Positions 1-9,326 are shown, numbered from the stretch's first letter. The stretch is DNA of 64,000 nt from Lachnoclostridium phytofermentans (GCF_000733755.1 NZ_JPOF01000001.1:221001-285000), one strand, 5' to 3'. The notes: generated by a model from the sequence alone, not told the origin. Translations and numbers: made by a program.

Positions 1-177
1 GAGGCTCCTGGTCCATTATTCACATCTTCAAGAGAACTTGTTTCAATGGTTAAGAACTATTATCCTGAGGATTACACAGATAAATACAAAGCATTTTGTG
101 AAAAATATCATACATTTGAGAATGGAAATGCAGCAAAACGTGCGGTTAGACTTCTAGCATCGAAAGTGATGAAATAA
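1..177 (+). CDS. CDP-glycerol glycerophosphotransferase family protein, C-terminal 58 residues (5' end outside window)
   Basis: Frame 1 is open from the first base to a TAA at 175-177. The peptide begins EAPGPLFTSSREL and ends with FENGNAAKRAV followed by a short basic tail. This resembles the C-terminus of TagF/TagB-type transferases, where a GP-[LI] segment is followed by a loosely conserved helix and a closing (D/E)G-x-A-(A/S)-x-R-(V/A)V motif. Such enzymes add glycerol-phosphate units to teichoic acid-like polymers at the inner face of the membrane. No catalytic residue lies in this fragment, so the call rests on the tail only. A neighbouring glycan-transfer family with a similar tail is possible. 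Confidence 0.5.
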   Translation, partial: EAPGPLFTSSRELVSMVKNYYPEDYTDKYKAFCEKYHTFENGNAAKRAVRLLASKVMK

Positions 178-231
178 TCATCCTATGAGGTACGATGTCT
201 TAAAATCTTAGTAAATAGATTTTGCTTTATC

Positions 232-276
232 ATAAAGGAGGGGCTGTAATAACGATTATGGCGGTCCCTTCTTTAT
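232..276 (+). terminator. possible terminator hairpin after the transferase gene
   Basis: The 11-base arm at 232-242 pairs with 266-276 (one G-U pair), with a 23-nt loop. There is no uninterrupted T run after it, so termination is plausible but not certain. Confidence 0.3.
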
Positions 277-609
277 AACGCCTTAAAAATAGGAAAAATC
301 TTAACAAGAGTCCCTTTCCTTTGACGACTCATAATTACTATTCGAATAATGAATGGTAGATATTAATATAATCTATTTTACATATGATAAAAAGGCACTT
401 ATAATGATAGTTAAATAATGTCGATTTATTTCCGTTTCATAACGAAATAGGATAAAGTGAAGTGGGATTAGTTCTTTTTGGGAACTATCGTAGATTTTAG
501 TGATTGATATAAGTCTTAATGAAAAGAGTGATGAAATTTTAGTTTGTTTCGATATCATCCATGAAACAAGCATACAGGCGCAAAAGCTTGCGCGAGAATG
601 GAGGTATAT
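277..609. other. lysA upstream region, no gene; two small hairpins near the ribosome site
   Basis: This is the rest of a 430-base stretch without a credible gene. An inverted repeat TTTGTTTC/GAAACAAG lies around 543-570 and a six-base-pair hairpin GCGCAA/TTGCGC at 578-593, directly before the lysA ribosome site. I looked for a lysine riboswitch and a T-box here and found neither the conserved L-box blocks nor the T-box GGTGG sequence. The small hairpins could affect lysA translation, but nothing specific supports that. A TATAAT-like hexamer at about 366-371 lacks a good -35 partner. Confidence 0.35.
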
Positions 610-1869
610 ATGAAAAAACCGTTTGTTACGCTTGAGAAAGTAAAAGAGATTGTAAATACCCATAGTACACCGTTTCATATTTATGATGAAAAAGGAATTA
701 GAGAAAATGCTAGAAGATTAAAAGAAGCATTTTCTTGGAATAAAGGGTTTAAAGAATATTTTGCAGTTAAGGCCACACCAAATCCTTTTATTTTACAGAT
801 TTTAAAAGAAGAAGGTTGTGGTAGTGACTGCTCTTCAATGACGGAGCTTATGATGTCAGAAGCAGTTGGAATTACTGGAAGTGAAATTATGTTTTCCTCC
901 AATAATACTCCAGAGGGAGAATTTACAAAAGCGAAAGAATTAGGGGCTATTATCAATTTAGATGATTATACTCATATCGATTTCTTAAAAGAAGAGTGCG
1001 GAATACCAGAAACCATCTGTTGTCGATATAATCCTGGCGGTGTTTATGAAGTGAGTAATGGCATTATGGACAATCCAGGAGATGCTAAGTATGGATTTAC
1101 AAAGCAGCAGCTCATCGATGGATACAAAAAGTTAATGGAACTTGGTGCGAAAAATTTTGGTATCCACTCCTTCTTGGTAAGTAACACCGTTACCAATGAT
1201 TATTACCCAGCGCTGGCGAGGACTTTGTTTGAACTTGCAGTGGAGTTAAAAAAGGAGACCAATGCGAATATTACATTTATCAACCTTTCTGGTGGAGTAG
1301 GAATTCCTTACTTACCAGATCAAGAGGGAAATGATATTATGGTAATTGGCGAAGGAGTTCGTAAGGCGTATGAAGAAATCTTAGTTCCAAATGGTCTTGG
1401 TAATGTTGCTATTTTTACAGAGCTTGGACGTTTTATGCTAGCACCGTATGGACACCTTGTAACAAAAGCAATTCATGAAAAACATATTTATAAAGAGTAT
1501 TTGGGCGTTGATGCTTGTGCGGTAAACTTAATGAGACCAGCAATGTATGGAGCTTATCATCATATTACCGTGCTAGGAAAAGAAGATGCTCCTCTGGATA
1601 CGATGTATGACGTGGCAGGTTCATTATGTGAAAATAACGATAAGTTTGCGATTGACCGCATGTTACCAAAGGTTAACAAGGGCGATTATCTTGTGATTCA
1701 TGATACAGGTGCTCATGGTTTTGCTATGGGTTATAATTATAATGGGAAACTAAAATCTGCGGAACTCTTATTAAAAGAGGACGGTTCGGTTCAATTAATT
1801 CGTAGAGCAGAAACTGCAGAGGATTATTTTGCAACTTTTGATTTTTGCGATATCTTAAAGCAAAAATAA
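610..1869 (+). CDS. lysA: diaminopimelate decarboxylase
   Basis: PLP-dependent fold-III decarboxylase of 419 residues that converts meso-diaminopimelate to L-lysine, the last step of lysine synthesis, in the cytoplasm. The PLP lysine is K54 in YFAVKATPNP. A glycine-rich phosphate-binding segment (NLSGGVGIPY) lies near residue 225 and the C-terminal active-site Cys is in GSLCENNDKFA. The last motif differs from the textbook CESGD but matches the form I recall from Lachnospiraceae. An in-frame ATG at 598 overlaps the GGAGG, so the ATG at 610, six to seven bases after GGAGG, is the better start. The gene is monocistronic, with a terminator at 1993-2050. A carboxynorspermidine decarboxylase is the main alternative; overall length and motifs favour LysA. 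Confidence 0.85.
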   Translation: MKKPFVTLEKVKEIVNTHSTPFHIYDEKGIRENARRLKEAFSWNKGFKEYFAVKATPNPFILQILKEEGCGSDCSSMTELMMSEAVGITGSEIMFSSNNTPEGEFTKAKELGAIINLDDYTHIDFLKEECGIPETICCRYNPGGVYEVSNGIMDNPGDAKYGFTKQQLIDGYKKLMELGAKNFGIHSFLVSNTVTNDYYPALARTLFELAVELKKETNANITFINLSGGVGIPYLPDQEGNDIMVIGEGVRKAYEEILVPNGLGNVAIFTELGRFMLAPYGHLVTKAIHEKHIYKEYLGVDACAVNLMRPAMYGAYHHITVLGKEDAPLDTMYDVAGSLCENNDKFAIDRMLPKVNKGDYLVIHDTGAHGFAMGYNYNGKLKSAELLLKEDGSVQLIRRAETAEDYFATFDFCDILKQK

Positions 1870-1992
1870 GTTTTAAATATTTGGAATTGCAAAGAATAAT
1901 CCTATTGCCATAATGATTATTCAGTATAGTCGATGTTTGATTGGATTAGTTCTATGATACGTTTATAAATGCAATAAGCAAATCAAATGAAG

Positions 1993-2050
1993 TGGTTACA
2001 AAAATTTTGCCAAGGATTAGGAAGGCAGAGTTTCTTGTAGCCATTTTTTT
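1993..2050 (+). terminator. rho-independent terminator of lysA
   Basis: Arm TGGTTACAA (1993-2001) pairs with TTGTAGCCA (2035-2043) with one G-U pair. An inner TGCC/GGCA helix supports it, and a run of seven T follows at once. Confidence 0.75.
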
Positions 2051-2363
2051 GTCGTATCAATTGAGATTCTAGCAGTCCTTGTCAGATTATCTGATTGATA
2101 CTAAAAATTTCCGTAATTTCCTTTACAAGTTCTAATGTAAACTCCGAATTAGTACGATATAATAGCTGATAATAAGGTGTAAGCCGATTACTTTACGAAA
2201 GATTACTTAACAGTTAGAAGTAAAAATATAGTAACAAAATTATTAGTACTTGGTATTAAGTAAAAAAGAAAACATCCGATAAATAAGGTAGTAATGAAGT
2301 TATATTATTGAAACAAAGAACGTGTTTCAATAATCAAGTATTCTTAGTTAGGTGGTGAGTTTT
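2051..2363. other. promoter and leader region of the flagellar operon, no gene
   Basis: About 310 bases between the lysA terminator and flgM. It holds the sigma-D-like promoter candidate at 2133-2160 and then an A-rich leader of roughly 190 bases. A second partial match, GCCGATTA near 2184, has no matching -35. No open frame with a ribosome site is visible. Confidence 0.5.
2133..2160 (+). promoter_or_regulatory. candidate sigma-D (sigma-28) promoter of the flgM operon
   Basis: TAAT (2133-2136), 16 bases, then TACGATAT (2153-2160), compared with the sigma-D consensus TAAA-N15/16-GCCGATAT. The same CGATAT core occurs upstream of flaG and fliC. It overlaps a TATAAT, so sigma-A use cannot be excluded. 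Confidence 0.4.
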
Positions 2364-2633
2364 ATGCGAATTGATGCATTAAGTAAAATTAATCAACTTT
2401 ATAAAGCAAATGATACAAGAAAAGTATCCAAATCATATGATGGAAATAAAAAGGACAGTGTAGAAATCTCACAGATGGGTAAGGATTTTCAGATAGCAAA
2501 GCAGGCGGTTTCGGCTGCACCAGATATTCGCCAGGAAAAAGTAGAAGAAATTAAACAGAAACTTGCATCAGGTGATTATGAGATTAGCCTCGAGGATTTA
2601 GCAGACAAGATGATAAAGGACTTCTTTGAGTAG
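2364..2633 (+). CDS. flgM: anti-sigma-28 factor FlgM
   Basis: An 89-residue protein expected to bind sigma-D (FliA) and hold it inactive until the hook is finished and FlgM is exported. The N-terminal half is polar and probably disordered. The C-terminal half carries the FlgM pattern: DSVEISQMGKDFQ, a helix VEEIKQKLASGDY, then EDLADKMIKDFF. Length is typical. GTG codons at 2352/2355 lie inside the ribosome site AGGTGG, so ATG 2364 is the likely start, eight bases downstream. It is first in the late flagellar operon, the same position as in Bacillus subtilis. Confidence 0.85.
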   Translation: MRIDALSKINQLYKANDTRKVSKSYDGNKKDSVEISQMGKDFQIAKQAVSAAPDIRQEKVEEIKQKLASGDYEISLEDLADKMIKDFFE

Positions 2634-2650
2634 TGAATTCTGGCAAAGCA

Positions 2651-2719
2651 ATATTGAAATTGCGAACAGATTCAATATGCGCAGGATAGTAACACGAGAA
2701 GAAGCCTGTTAGATACAGG
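2651..2719 (+). repeat. two small hairpins between flgM and flgN-like gene
   Basis: ATATTGAA (2651-2658) pairs with TTCAATAT (2671-2678), and CCTGT (2705-2709) with ACAGG (2715-2719). The second ends seven bases before the GGAGG of the next gene and could affect its translation; this is inference. Confidence 0.3.
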
Positions 2720-2737
2720 AAGATCGGAGGTAATCAA

Positions 2738-3253
2738 TTGGCAAGCTTGATACAGGAATTAATAACTACTCTTCGCGCAGAGGAACAGCTATATCAAGAG
2801 ATGATACCGATTGCAGCGAAAAAAACCAGAGTGATTATAGACAATGACCTCGCTTCCTTGCAGCAGATAACAGAAGAAGAGCAAACAACTGTAGAGAAGG
2901 TGAATGCTCTGGAGCGCAAGAGAGAAGAGGTTATTGTAAATATTGGGACGGTGATTAATCGTAAGCCGGAAACACTGACCATGAAAACGATTATTGCACT
3001 GTTAGAGAAACAGCCAGAGGAGCAAAAAGAATTATCGAAAATACACGATTCTCTGACAACAACACTGAATCAATTAGTAGAACTTAATCAAAAAAATAAA
3101 TCTTTAATTCAACAGTCCCTAGAGATGATTGAATTCAATATGAATTTAATTCAGAGTACAAGGATGTCACCGGGGAGCACCAATTATACCAAAGGAGCAT
3201 CTCAATTAGAGATGCCGGCTGCGCAGACAGGGATGTTTGATGCGAAGCAATAG
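2738..3253 (+). CDS. flgN: FlgN family flagellar export chaperone
   Basis: A 171-residue, almost wholly helical protein rich in E, Q and L. Its pattern (long N-terminal helix with LRAEEQLYQEM, middle ALERKREEV, C-terminal QSLEMIEFNMNLIQSTR) matches the FlgN/YvyG family, which escorts FlgK and FlgL to the export gate. It starts at TTG 2738, seven bases after GGAGG; no ATG lies nearby in frame. It sits between flgM and flgK, the usual place for flgN. The family is weakly conserved, so position carries much of the call. Confidence 0.8.
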   Translation: MASLIQELITTLRAEEQLYQEMIPIAAKKTRVIIDNDLASLQQITEEEQTTVEKVNALERKREEVIVNIGTVINRKPETLTMKTIIALLEKQPEEQKELSKIHDSLTTTLNQLVELNQKNKSLIQQSLEMIEFNMNLIQSTRMSPGSTNYTKGASQLEMPAAQTGMFDAKQ

Positions 3254-3290
3254 GTAGTATGAAATATGATGCAAAGAGAGGTGAAATTCC

Positions 3291-5159
3291 ATGAGCCTAA
3301 TGGGTAGCTTATATGTAGGCGTATCTGGATTAAATGTCAGTCAAAACGGTCTGAATACCACAGGTCATAATCTTGCAAACGTAGAAACAGAAGGTTATGT
3401 TAGACAACAAACAGTATTACAGACTTCTCAATATCGTACCATAGGACAATCGTATATTTCCCCAATGCAAACGGGACTTGGAGCAGAAACAGCAGCTGTT
3501 CGCCAGGTCAGAGATATTTTTTTAGACAAATCATATCGCCAAGAGCTTGGGCGTCGAGGATTCTATGATTCTCAGTATGAAACCGTATCCGAGATTGAAA
3601 ACTTAATGGGTGAGCTTGAAGGGGTTGCATTCCAGGATTCCATAGCAGATTTTTGGAATAACTTACAGGAACTTGCCAAGGAACCGGATAGCTTAGTGAA
3701 AAGAGCTTCGCTTGTGGAAACGAGTGTCAGCTTTATTGAGCGTTCTGAGAATTTATTCAAGCAGCTTAGGGATTACCAGTTAAACTTGAATTTGAAAATA
3801 ACGAACACTGTCTCCCGTATTAATGAAATTGGAGATAAGATTTCGGAATTAAACGATAGAATATGTGCTTATGAAAGCAATGGATATGAAAATGCGAATG
3901 ATTTAAGGGACTCAAGAAATAAATTATTAGATGAGTTGTCCCAAATGATAACGATTACATATCGTGAAAATCCGGAAGGAAGAGTTACTGTAAATGCGGA
4001 AGGAGTTCCATTTGTAACAGAAGATGTTACTCACCATATGGGAACCATGACAGTAACACAAATTAGAGAGCGTGAACTCGGGTCTGAGGAGTTTAACAAT
4101 GATGCCACTGGTACCATGGAAAATTCAGAGATGCTAATTCCAGTTTGGCCAACTTATGGCAAGGTAGAGGTATACAATCGCGATTTAATACCGAACTCAG
4201 CAGATAATTCTGATATTGGTTCTCTAAAAGGTTTAATCTTAGCAAGAGGAACAAAAGTTGCAAAAGCTACGGATATACCGATAGCACCGAACAAAGATGA
4301 TTATATGGATGAGTTTGGTACTCTCAATGAAGAGTCATATAATCTTGCATTAAAAGAGTATAAAGAAGATGTTAAAACATATAACCAAACAATAGAACCA
4401 TCCATTGTTATGTCAACACAAGCTCAGTACGATCAATTGATTCATGGTATTGTAACTACGATTAATGATATCTTATGTCCTAATAAAGAAGTAGTGATTG
4501 CAGCAGGAACAACCATTGAACTGTCGAACGGAGATACGTATACTTACGAAAATGATACGGTTATTAAAATTTTTGATGATGAAAATGCGCCAATTGGTAT
4601 CAATGGAGAAGGCGGGACAGAATTATTCAGTCGTAAATCCATGCCACGCTATACTGATTATCAAGACATTACCTTGGCAAATGGAGAAATTATTCGTGCT
4701 AAGGTTTACAATAAGGAAGATCCTAACAATAATTACTCCTTATATACAGTTGGTGAGCTGGTAGTAAATCAGGAGATGATCGAGGATAAGTCAAAGATGC
4801 CATTAAGTCAGAACTCAAACACTGGAGATTATGACATAAAGACGACTGAAAAGTTGTTAAAAGCATGGCAGGAACCGTTTGCGACACTATCTCCAAATAC
4901 ATTAACAAAATCTAATTTTAATGACTATTACAATGCCTTCATTGGAAGTATTGCTACTACTGGTGAGCGTTATGATACGATAGTAAAGAGCCAGGAAGGT
5001 ATGGTCGCAAGCATTGATAATCAGCGTCAATCGGTACTTGGAGTTTCTTCAGATGATGAACTAACAAACTTAATTAAATTCCAACATGCCTATAATGCGG
5101 CAGCTAGATATATGAATGTGATTGATCAGATGCTTGAGCATATTGTGACTAGAATATAG
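3291..5159 (+). CDS. flgK: flagellar hook-associated protein 1 FlgK, first copy
   Basis: A 622-residue hook-filament junction protein, secreted by the flagellar type III apparatus. The N-terminal rod-type motif is present (GLNTTGHNLANVETEGYVRQ, about residues 16-35), as is the C-terminal helix with NLIKFQHAYNAAARYMNV. The middle holds a variable acidic domain. Its ATG follows GAGGTGAAATTCC. It is followed 138 bases later by a second, clearly different FlgK-like gene. Either could be the true HAP1; this copy is next to flgN as expected. Confidence 0.9.
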   Translation: MSLMGSLYVGVSGLNVSQNGLNTTGHNLANVETEGYVRQQTVLQTSQYRTIGQSYISPMQTGLGAETAAVRQVRDIFLDKSYRQELGRRGFYDSQYETVSEIENLMGELEGVAFQDSIADFWNNLQELAKEPDSLVKRASLVETSVSFIERSENLFKQLRDYQLNLNLKITNTVSRINEIGDKISELNDRICAYESNGYENANDLRDSRNKLLDELSQMITITYRENPEGRVTVNAEGVPFVTEDVTHHMGTMTVTQIRERELGSEEFNNDATGTMENSEMLIPVWPTYGKVEVYNRDLIPNSADNSDIGSLKGLILARGTKVAKATDIPIAPNKDDYMDEFGTLNEESYNLALKEYKEDVKTYNQTIEPSIVMSTQAQYDQLIHGIVTTINDILCPNKEVVIAAGTTIELSNGDTYTYENDTVIKIFDDENAPIGINGEGGTELFSRKSMPRYTDYQDITLANGEIIRAKVYNKEDPNNNYSLYTVGELVVNQEMIEDKSKMPLSQNSNTGDYDIKTTEKLLKAWQEPFATLSPNTLTKSNFNDYYNAFIGSIATTGERYDTIVKSQEGMVASIDNQRQSVLGVSSDDELTNLIKFQHAYNAAARYMNVIDQMLEHIVTRI

Positions 5160-5297
5160 TATTTTGAATTTTCAATGTGTGATGAAAAATAGTAATTCAT
5201 ATTTTCCATGTGCGATAAAAGAATAGAGAAAGATAGACTAAAACAATAGAGAATTGTTATTTTTAACAGGATTCGAATAGACGAAAGAGGTGAGTAA

Positions 5298-7139
5298 ATG
5301 CCATCTACATTTTTTGGACTCTCCATAGGAAATAGCGGTTTGTATGCCTCTCAAGCAGGCCTTAATACCACTGCTCATAACATAGCCAATGTAGAAACAG
5401 AAGGTTTCTCAAGACAAGTGGCAAAACAACAGGCTGGAACCGCTCTTCGAGTGCATAGTTCCTATGGTATGGTCGGTACTGGTGTTGATATCATGGGAGT
5501 AAATCAGATACGAGACGAGTACTATGATTTGAAATATATGAAGAATAATACGATGTATGGAGCATACTCCACCAAAGAGTATTATTTAACCTCCATTGAG
5601 AATTATTTTAATGAAGTAAAGCTAGAAGGCTTTTTGACTAATTTTGATAATATGTACAATAGCCTTCAGGAATTAAGTAAGCAACCAGAGGACTTAACGG
5701 TACGTACTCAGGTAACTAATATGGCACAAAGTACTTGTGATTATGTGAATTCGCTTTCCACTAGTTTAAGTCGTTTACAAGAAGAATGTAATTTTGAGAT
5801 TAAGAATCAAGTAGAACGTGTGAATTCCCTGGCACAACAGATTGCTATTGTAACGAAACAAATCAATACGATCGAAGTTGGAGGTAGCATAGCAAATGAC
5901 CTTCGCGATCAACGAGCTTTAATGGTAGAAGAATTATCTGGATTTGCAACAGTAAGTGTTTCTGAGCGAATTGTTGGTGATAATGTCGGTGTTACAAGTT
6001 ATACCGTAAAATTAGATGGGCAAACACTTGTTGATACCTATCAAGCGAGTCAGCTGAAAGTTGTACCAAGAGACTCCAAAGTAAATCAGTTGGATGCAAA
6101 TGGTTTATATGATGTTTGCTGGAGCAATGGACAACCTGTGAATTTAAATAGTCCAACCATGGGCGGCACACTAAAAGCTTTACTTCAAGTACGTGATGGT
6201 AATAATAAAGAAGGCTATCAAGGAAAAGTAACAGCAAATGCTGGTGATACAACGATTACAGTAACTTCAACGAATAAAAACAATGTGGAAGATTTAAATA
6301 TTGCTACCAATGGTGTTATCACAGTAGGTAATCGTGAGTACCGTTATAATGGATTTGCGGTAACGAAGGATGAAGACACTGGAAAATTTATCTACGAATT
6401 TTCTCTTGATGATGAAGTTAAAGTGGATGTGACGGAAGAAACTGCTTATATTGGAGAACAGATAGAATATAAAGGAATCCCACACTATATGGCACAACTA
6501 AATAAGTTTGCCAGAACCTATGCCAAGGCATTTAATGATGTTCATAAATCAGGACAGGATTTAAATGGTGAGCAAGGCTTGGATTTCTTTAATGGTGTAG
6601 ATGTGGTAACAGGAGAGAACTTTATTTTTGGTAATTCACCAACGGATGAGGGAAATGGATATCTGTTTACTTCAAAGACTGCAGCTTATGCTGGGGATTA
6701 TGTGGATGAGCCAAACTATGCCTCCTATTATTTACTCACTGCAGATGCTTTTGGTGTAACTAAGGCAGTTGCTACAGATCCTAAAAAATTAGCGACAGCC
6801 TCATCGATAGAAAATGGCGTTGCTAACGCTGATAATATTGAAAAATTATTAGCATTAAAAGATGACGTTACAATGTTTGGTCAAGGAAAGCCAGCACAAT
6901 TTATCCAGACTCTAGTAGCAGAGATTGGTATCGATGCAAAACAAGCAGGTAATTTTGCTCAAAACCAAAAAGATATTTTAGATGCAGTGCAGAATCAACG
7001 ATTATCCATTAGTGGCGTAGACCAAGAAGAAGAGGCTATGAGCTTAATTCGTTATCAGAATGCATATAACTTATCTGCGAAGGTAATTTCTGTTATGGAC
7101 CAGATTTATGATAAACTCATTAATTACATGGGCGCATAA
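5298..7139 (+). CDS. flgK: flagellar hook-associated protein 1 FlgK, second copy
   Basis: A 613-residue FlgK paralogue. It begins MPSTFFGLSIGNSGLYASQ and continues GLNTTAHNIANVETEGFSRQ, and it ends with SLIRYQNAYNLSAKVISVM; both terminal coiled-coil segments match FlgK. The middle differs from the first copy and carries a Thr/Asn-rich stretch (about residues 310-345). A GAGGTGAGTAA ribosome site lies directly before ATG. Intact termini and full length argue that it is expressed. It may form a second ring at the hook-filament junction or replace the first copy under some conditions; that is inference. Confidence 0.88.
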   Translation: MPSTFFGLSIGNSGLYASQAGLNTTAHNIANVETEGFSRQVAKQQAGTALRVHSSYGMVGTGVDIMGVNQIRDEYYDLKYMKNNTMYGAYSTKEYYLTSIENYFNEVKLEGFLTNFDNMYNSLQELSKQPEDLTVRTQVTNMAQSTCDYVNSLSTSLSRLQEECNFEIKNQVERVNSLAQQIAIVTKQINTIEVGGSIANDLRDQRALMVEELSGFATVSVSERIVGDNVGVTSYTVKLDGQTLVDTYQASQLKVVPRDSKVNQLDANGLYDVCWSNGQPVNLNSPTMGGTLKALLQVRDGNNKEGYQGKVTANAGDTTITVTSTNKNNVEDLNIATNGVITVGNREYRYNGFAVTKDEDTGKFIYEFSLDDEVKVDVTEETAYIGEQIEYKGIPHYMAQLNKFARTYAKAFNDVHKSGQDLNGEQGLDFFNGVDVVTGENFIFGNSPTDEGNGYLFTSKTAAYAGDYVDEPNYASYYLLTADAFGVTKAVATDPKKLATASSIENGVANADNIEKLLALKDDVTMFGQGKPAQFIQTLVAEIGIDAKQAGNFAQNQKDILDAVQNQRLSISGVDQEEEAMSLIRYQNAYNLSAKVISVMDQIYDKLINYMGA

Positions 7140-7210
7140 GTGTGTAGAAAGGAAGCTTCGCACTTTCCGCTAAAGAAGCACGGAAATCATGTGCAGGAAT
7201 GGAGAACAGA

Positions 7211-8743
7211 ATGAGAATTACAAATAAAATGATGACAAATAATGTTCTTTATAATATCAACAATAATAAGAACAGCATGTCCAAATTAGAGCAACAATAC
7301 TCCACCGGTAAGAAGATTCAGCGTCCTTCGGAAGACCCTATTATTGCTGTACGTGCATTGAAACTTCGAACCAATCTTACAGAACTTAATCAATATTATG
7401 AGAAAAATATTCCGGATGCATTAGCGTGGATGGATTTAACGGAGAGCTCTTTGAGTAATATCAATGAGATTCTAACGAAAATTCATACCTATTGTGTGAA
7501 TGGTTCTAATGATACCTTAACGGAAGAAGATAGAAACAGTCTTGCAGTTAATCTTTCGCAGCTAAAGGATCAGATTTATCAAGAAGGCAATACCAATTAT
7601 GCTGGAAGATATGTTTTTAGTGGTTACAAGACGGATTCTAGTTTAGTTTTCTCCGAAACTACATCAGATTATAATTATACGATCACTGAAAATTTAAGTG
7701 GAACGAATCTCGATGTCATTCAGAGATCGATAAATTCCTTCGAATTATCCTCGTATAATCCAGATGCGCCATGGGACACCAGTTTTGATGAAAAGCCAAA
7801 TTATATCACAGCACATCGTATGAGACTAGCATATAATAACGTCAAGAGTTTGGATGAAGGTCAGTTAAAGATTGAGTTTGCAGAGCAAGATGCTGATGGC
7901 AATGTAATTCTTGACGATGAAGGAAATAAAACGTATACTGAATATGGTGGTATCATTGAATCCAAGTTATCTACAGATGAGGGTGCGTATACACCACCAG
8001 ATGGAACTGCTTATTTTCTAGCGGATACCGGAGAATTAATTTTACCGGAGGATGTGTATCAGGAATTCCGTGATAAAGCGGATATTAAAGTTACTTATGA
8101 GAAGAATTCCTTTGTGAAAAACGATTTAAAACCGGAACATTATTTTGATTGTGTTCAGACGGATCTGACAAGTGATGATTTGGAAGAACGTACTTTTACA
8201 AAGCAGAACCAGGAAATCCGTTATGAAGTAAACTTTAGCCAATCAATGACAATTAATACACAAGGTAGCGATTCTATCACACATGGGATAGGACGAACCA
8301 TTGATGATATAATATTTGCAGTTAACGATGTGATTGAAGTTGAGAAAAAAATTACTGAAGTAAAAAAGATGCTAGAAAGCGGAAATATTACGGAGGAACA
8401 AAAATCAACATTAAATCAAGCATTAGAGGTTTTAACTACGGAAAAAACTCTAAAAGACGAAGTAATGCAAAAAACATTTGGAAATGCGCTTACAGAAGTG
8501 AAAGGACAGCAGAATATAATCAATGTTGCAGTTGCTGATTTGGGAAGCCGTTCTGCAAGAATCCAGCTTACGGAAAGTCGTTTATCGATGGAACAAGTTG
8601 ACTTTGAAGATTTACTTTCAAAGAATGAGGATGCAGATCTTGTAGATACGGTAATCAAATTAAAATCGCAGGAAACCGTTTATAATTCTTCCTTGTCTGC
8701 CGCTGCTAAGATCGTAAAGAATTCTTTATTAGATTTCCTATAG
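7211..8743 (+). CDS. flgL: flagellar hook-associated protein 3 FlgL
   Basis: A 510-residue junction protein of the flagellin superfamily. Its N-terminus MRITNKMMTNNVLYNINNN and the STGKKIQRPSEDP motif are typical of FlgL. The C-terminus has the paired helix with SRSARIQLTESRLSMEQVDFE. It is longer than the roughly 300-residue proteins of Bacillus because of a central insertion (about residues 180-350). An upstream in-frame ATG at 7199 overlaps the GGAG, so ATG 7211 is chosen. The gene's last codons are repeated twice more downstream (8766, 8812). Confidence 0.9.
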   Translation: MRITNKMMTNNVLYNINNNKNSMSKLEQQYSTGKKIQRPSEDPIIAVRALKLRTNLTELNQYYEKNIPDALAWMDLTESSLSNINEILTKIHTYCVNGSNDTLTEEDRNSLAVNLSQLKDQIYQEGNTNYAGRYVFSGYKTDSSLVFSETTSDYNYTITENLSGTNLDVIQRSINSFELSSYNPDAPWDTSFDEKPNYITAHRMRLAYNNVKSLDEGQLKIEFAEQDADGNVILDDEGNKTYTEYGGIIESKLSTDEGAYTPPDGTAYFLADTGELILPEDVYQEFRDKADIKVTYEKNSFVKNDLKPEHYFDCVQTDLTSDDLEERTFTKQNQEIRYEVNFSQSMTINTQGSDSITHGIGRTIDDIIFAVNDVIEVEKKITEVKKMLESGNITEEQKSTLNQALEVLTTEKTLKDEVMQKTFGNALTEVKGQQNIINVAVADLGSRSARIQLTESRLSMEQVDFEDLLSKNEDADLVDTVIKLKSQETVYNSSLSAAAKIVKNSLLDFL

Positions 8744-8840
8744 AGAAGTGGGTAAGCTCATTCTTAAGAATTCGTTATTAGATTTCCTATAGAGAAATAG
8801 ATAAGCTCATTACGAATTCATTATTAGATTTTCTATAAAG
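8717..8840 (+). repeat. three degenerate tandem copies of the flgL 3' end
   Basis: Copies begin at 8717 (inside flgL), 8766 and 8812, so the steps are 49 and 46 bases. Each reads (K/T)NSLLDFL followed by a stop codon. Most differences within that coding-equivalent part are synonymous (TCT/TCG/TCA for Ser, TTC/TTT for Phe, TAG/TAA for stop). Confidence 0.85.
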
Positions 8841-8858
8841 TAGAAAGGAAGAGTACTT

Positions 8859-9326
8859 ATGGTAATAGCAACAAAGCACTTTGGTGAAATAGAGTTAGAA
8901 GAAGATAAGATCCTAACATTTGAACATGGGATATTTGGATTTGAGAATTGCAAACGATATACCATTCTTTATAATGGAGAGGACGAGAATAGCAGTGTAA
9001 TCTCCTGGTTGCAAAGTTTGGATGAGGTATCCCTTGCGTTACCTATTATTCAACCTAGCTACGTGCTTGAAAATTATAATCCATTTATAGAGGATGAGTT
9101 ATTGGTGTCATTAGGTGACATCAAAGAAGAAAACATCGTTGTTTTCTTGACGTTAACTGTACCTTCAGACTTAACTAAAATGACATCAAATCTGAAAGCT
9201 CCGATTATTATTAATACAGCAAATAAAAAGGGCTGCCAGGTTGTAGTTGAAGATCCTAATTATATAGTTAAATATCCAGTCTATGAGATATTTCAAAATA
9301 GAGCTAAGGAGGATGGAGAATGCTAG
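8859..9326 (+). CDS. fliW: flagellar assembly factor FliW
   Basis: A 155-residue cytoplasmic protein of the FliW family, which binds flagellin and, when released from it, binds and inactivates CsrA. It opens with [24 protein letters not shown], close to the family's conserved FG-x-(I/L) and GI-x-GFE motifs, and has the mid-protein strand pattern VFLTLTVP. Length is typical. The ribosome site is GGAAGAG. The 3' end overlaps the start of csrA by seven bases, so the partners are translationally coupled. Confidence 0.93.
   Translation: MVIATKHFGEIELEEDKILTFEHGIFGFENCKRYTILYNGEDENSSVISWLQSLDEVSLALPIIQPSYVLENYNPFIEDELLVSLGDIKEENIVVFLTLTVPSDLTKMTSNLKAPIIINTANKKGCQVVVEDPNYIVKYPVYEIFQNRAKEDGEC

Noticed and set aside
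178..609. Possible lysine riboswitch or T-box before lysA
   Set aside because: None of the conserved L-box or T-box sequence blocks could be found; only small hairpins are present.
373..678. 101-residue minus-strand open frame upstream of lysA
   Set aside because: It overlaps the lysA start, has no plausible ribosome site and has a random-looking composition.
4498..4764. 88-residue plus-strand open frame inside flgK
   Set aside because: Out-of-frame shadow of a well-supported gene, without ribosome site.
3291..7139. Tandem flgK as an assembly duplication
   Set aside because: The two genes differ strongly over most of their length, so they are true paralogues.
8717..8840. CRISPR-like array (three repeats)
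   Set aside because: The copies are direct tandem duplications of a gene end with no unique spacers and no cas genes nearby.
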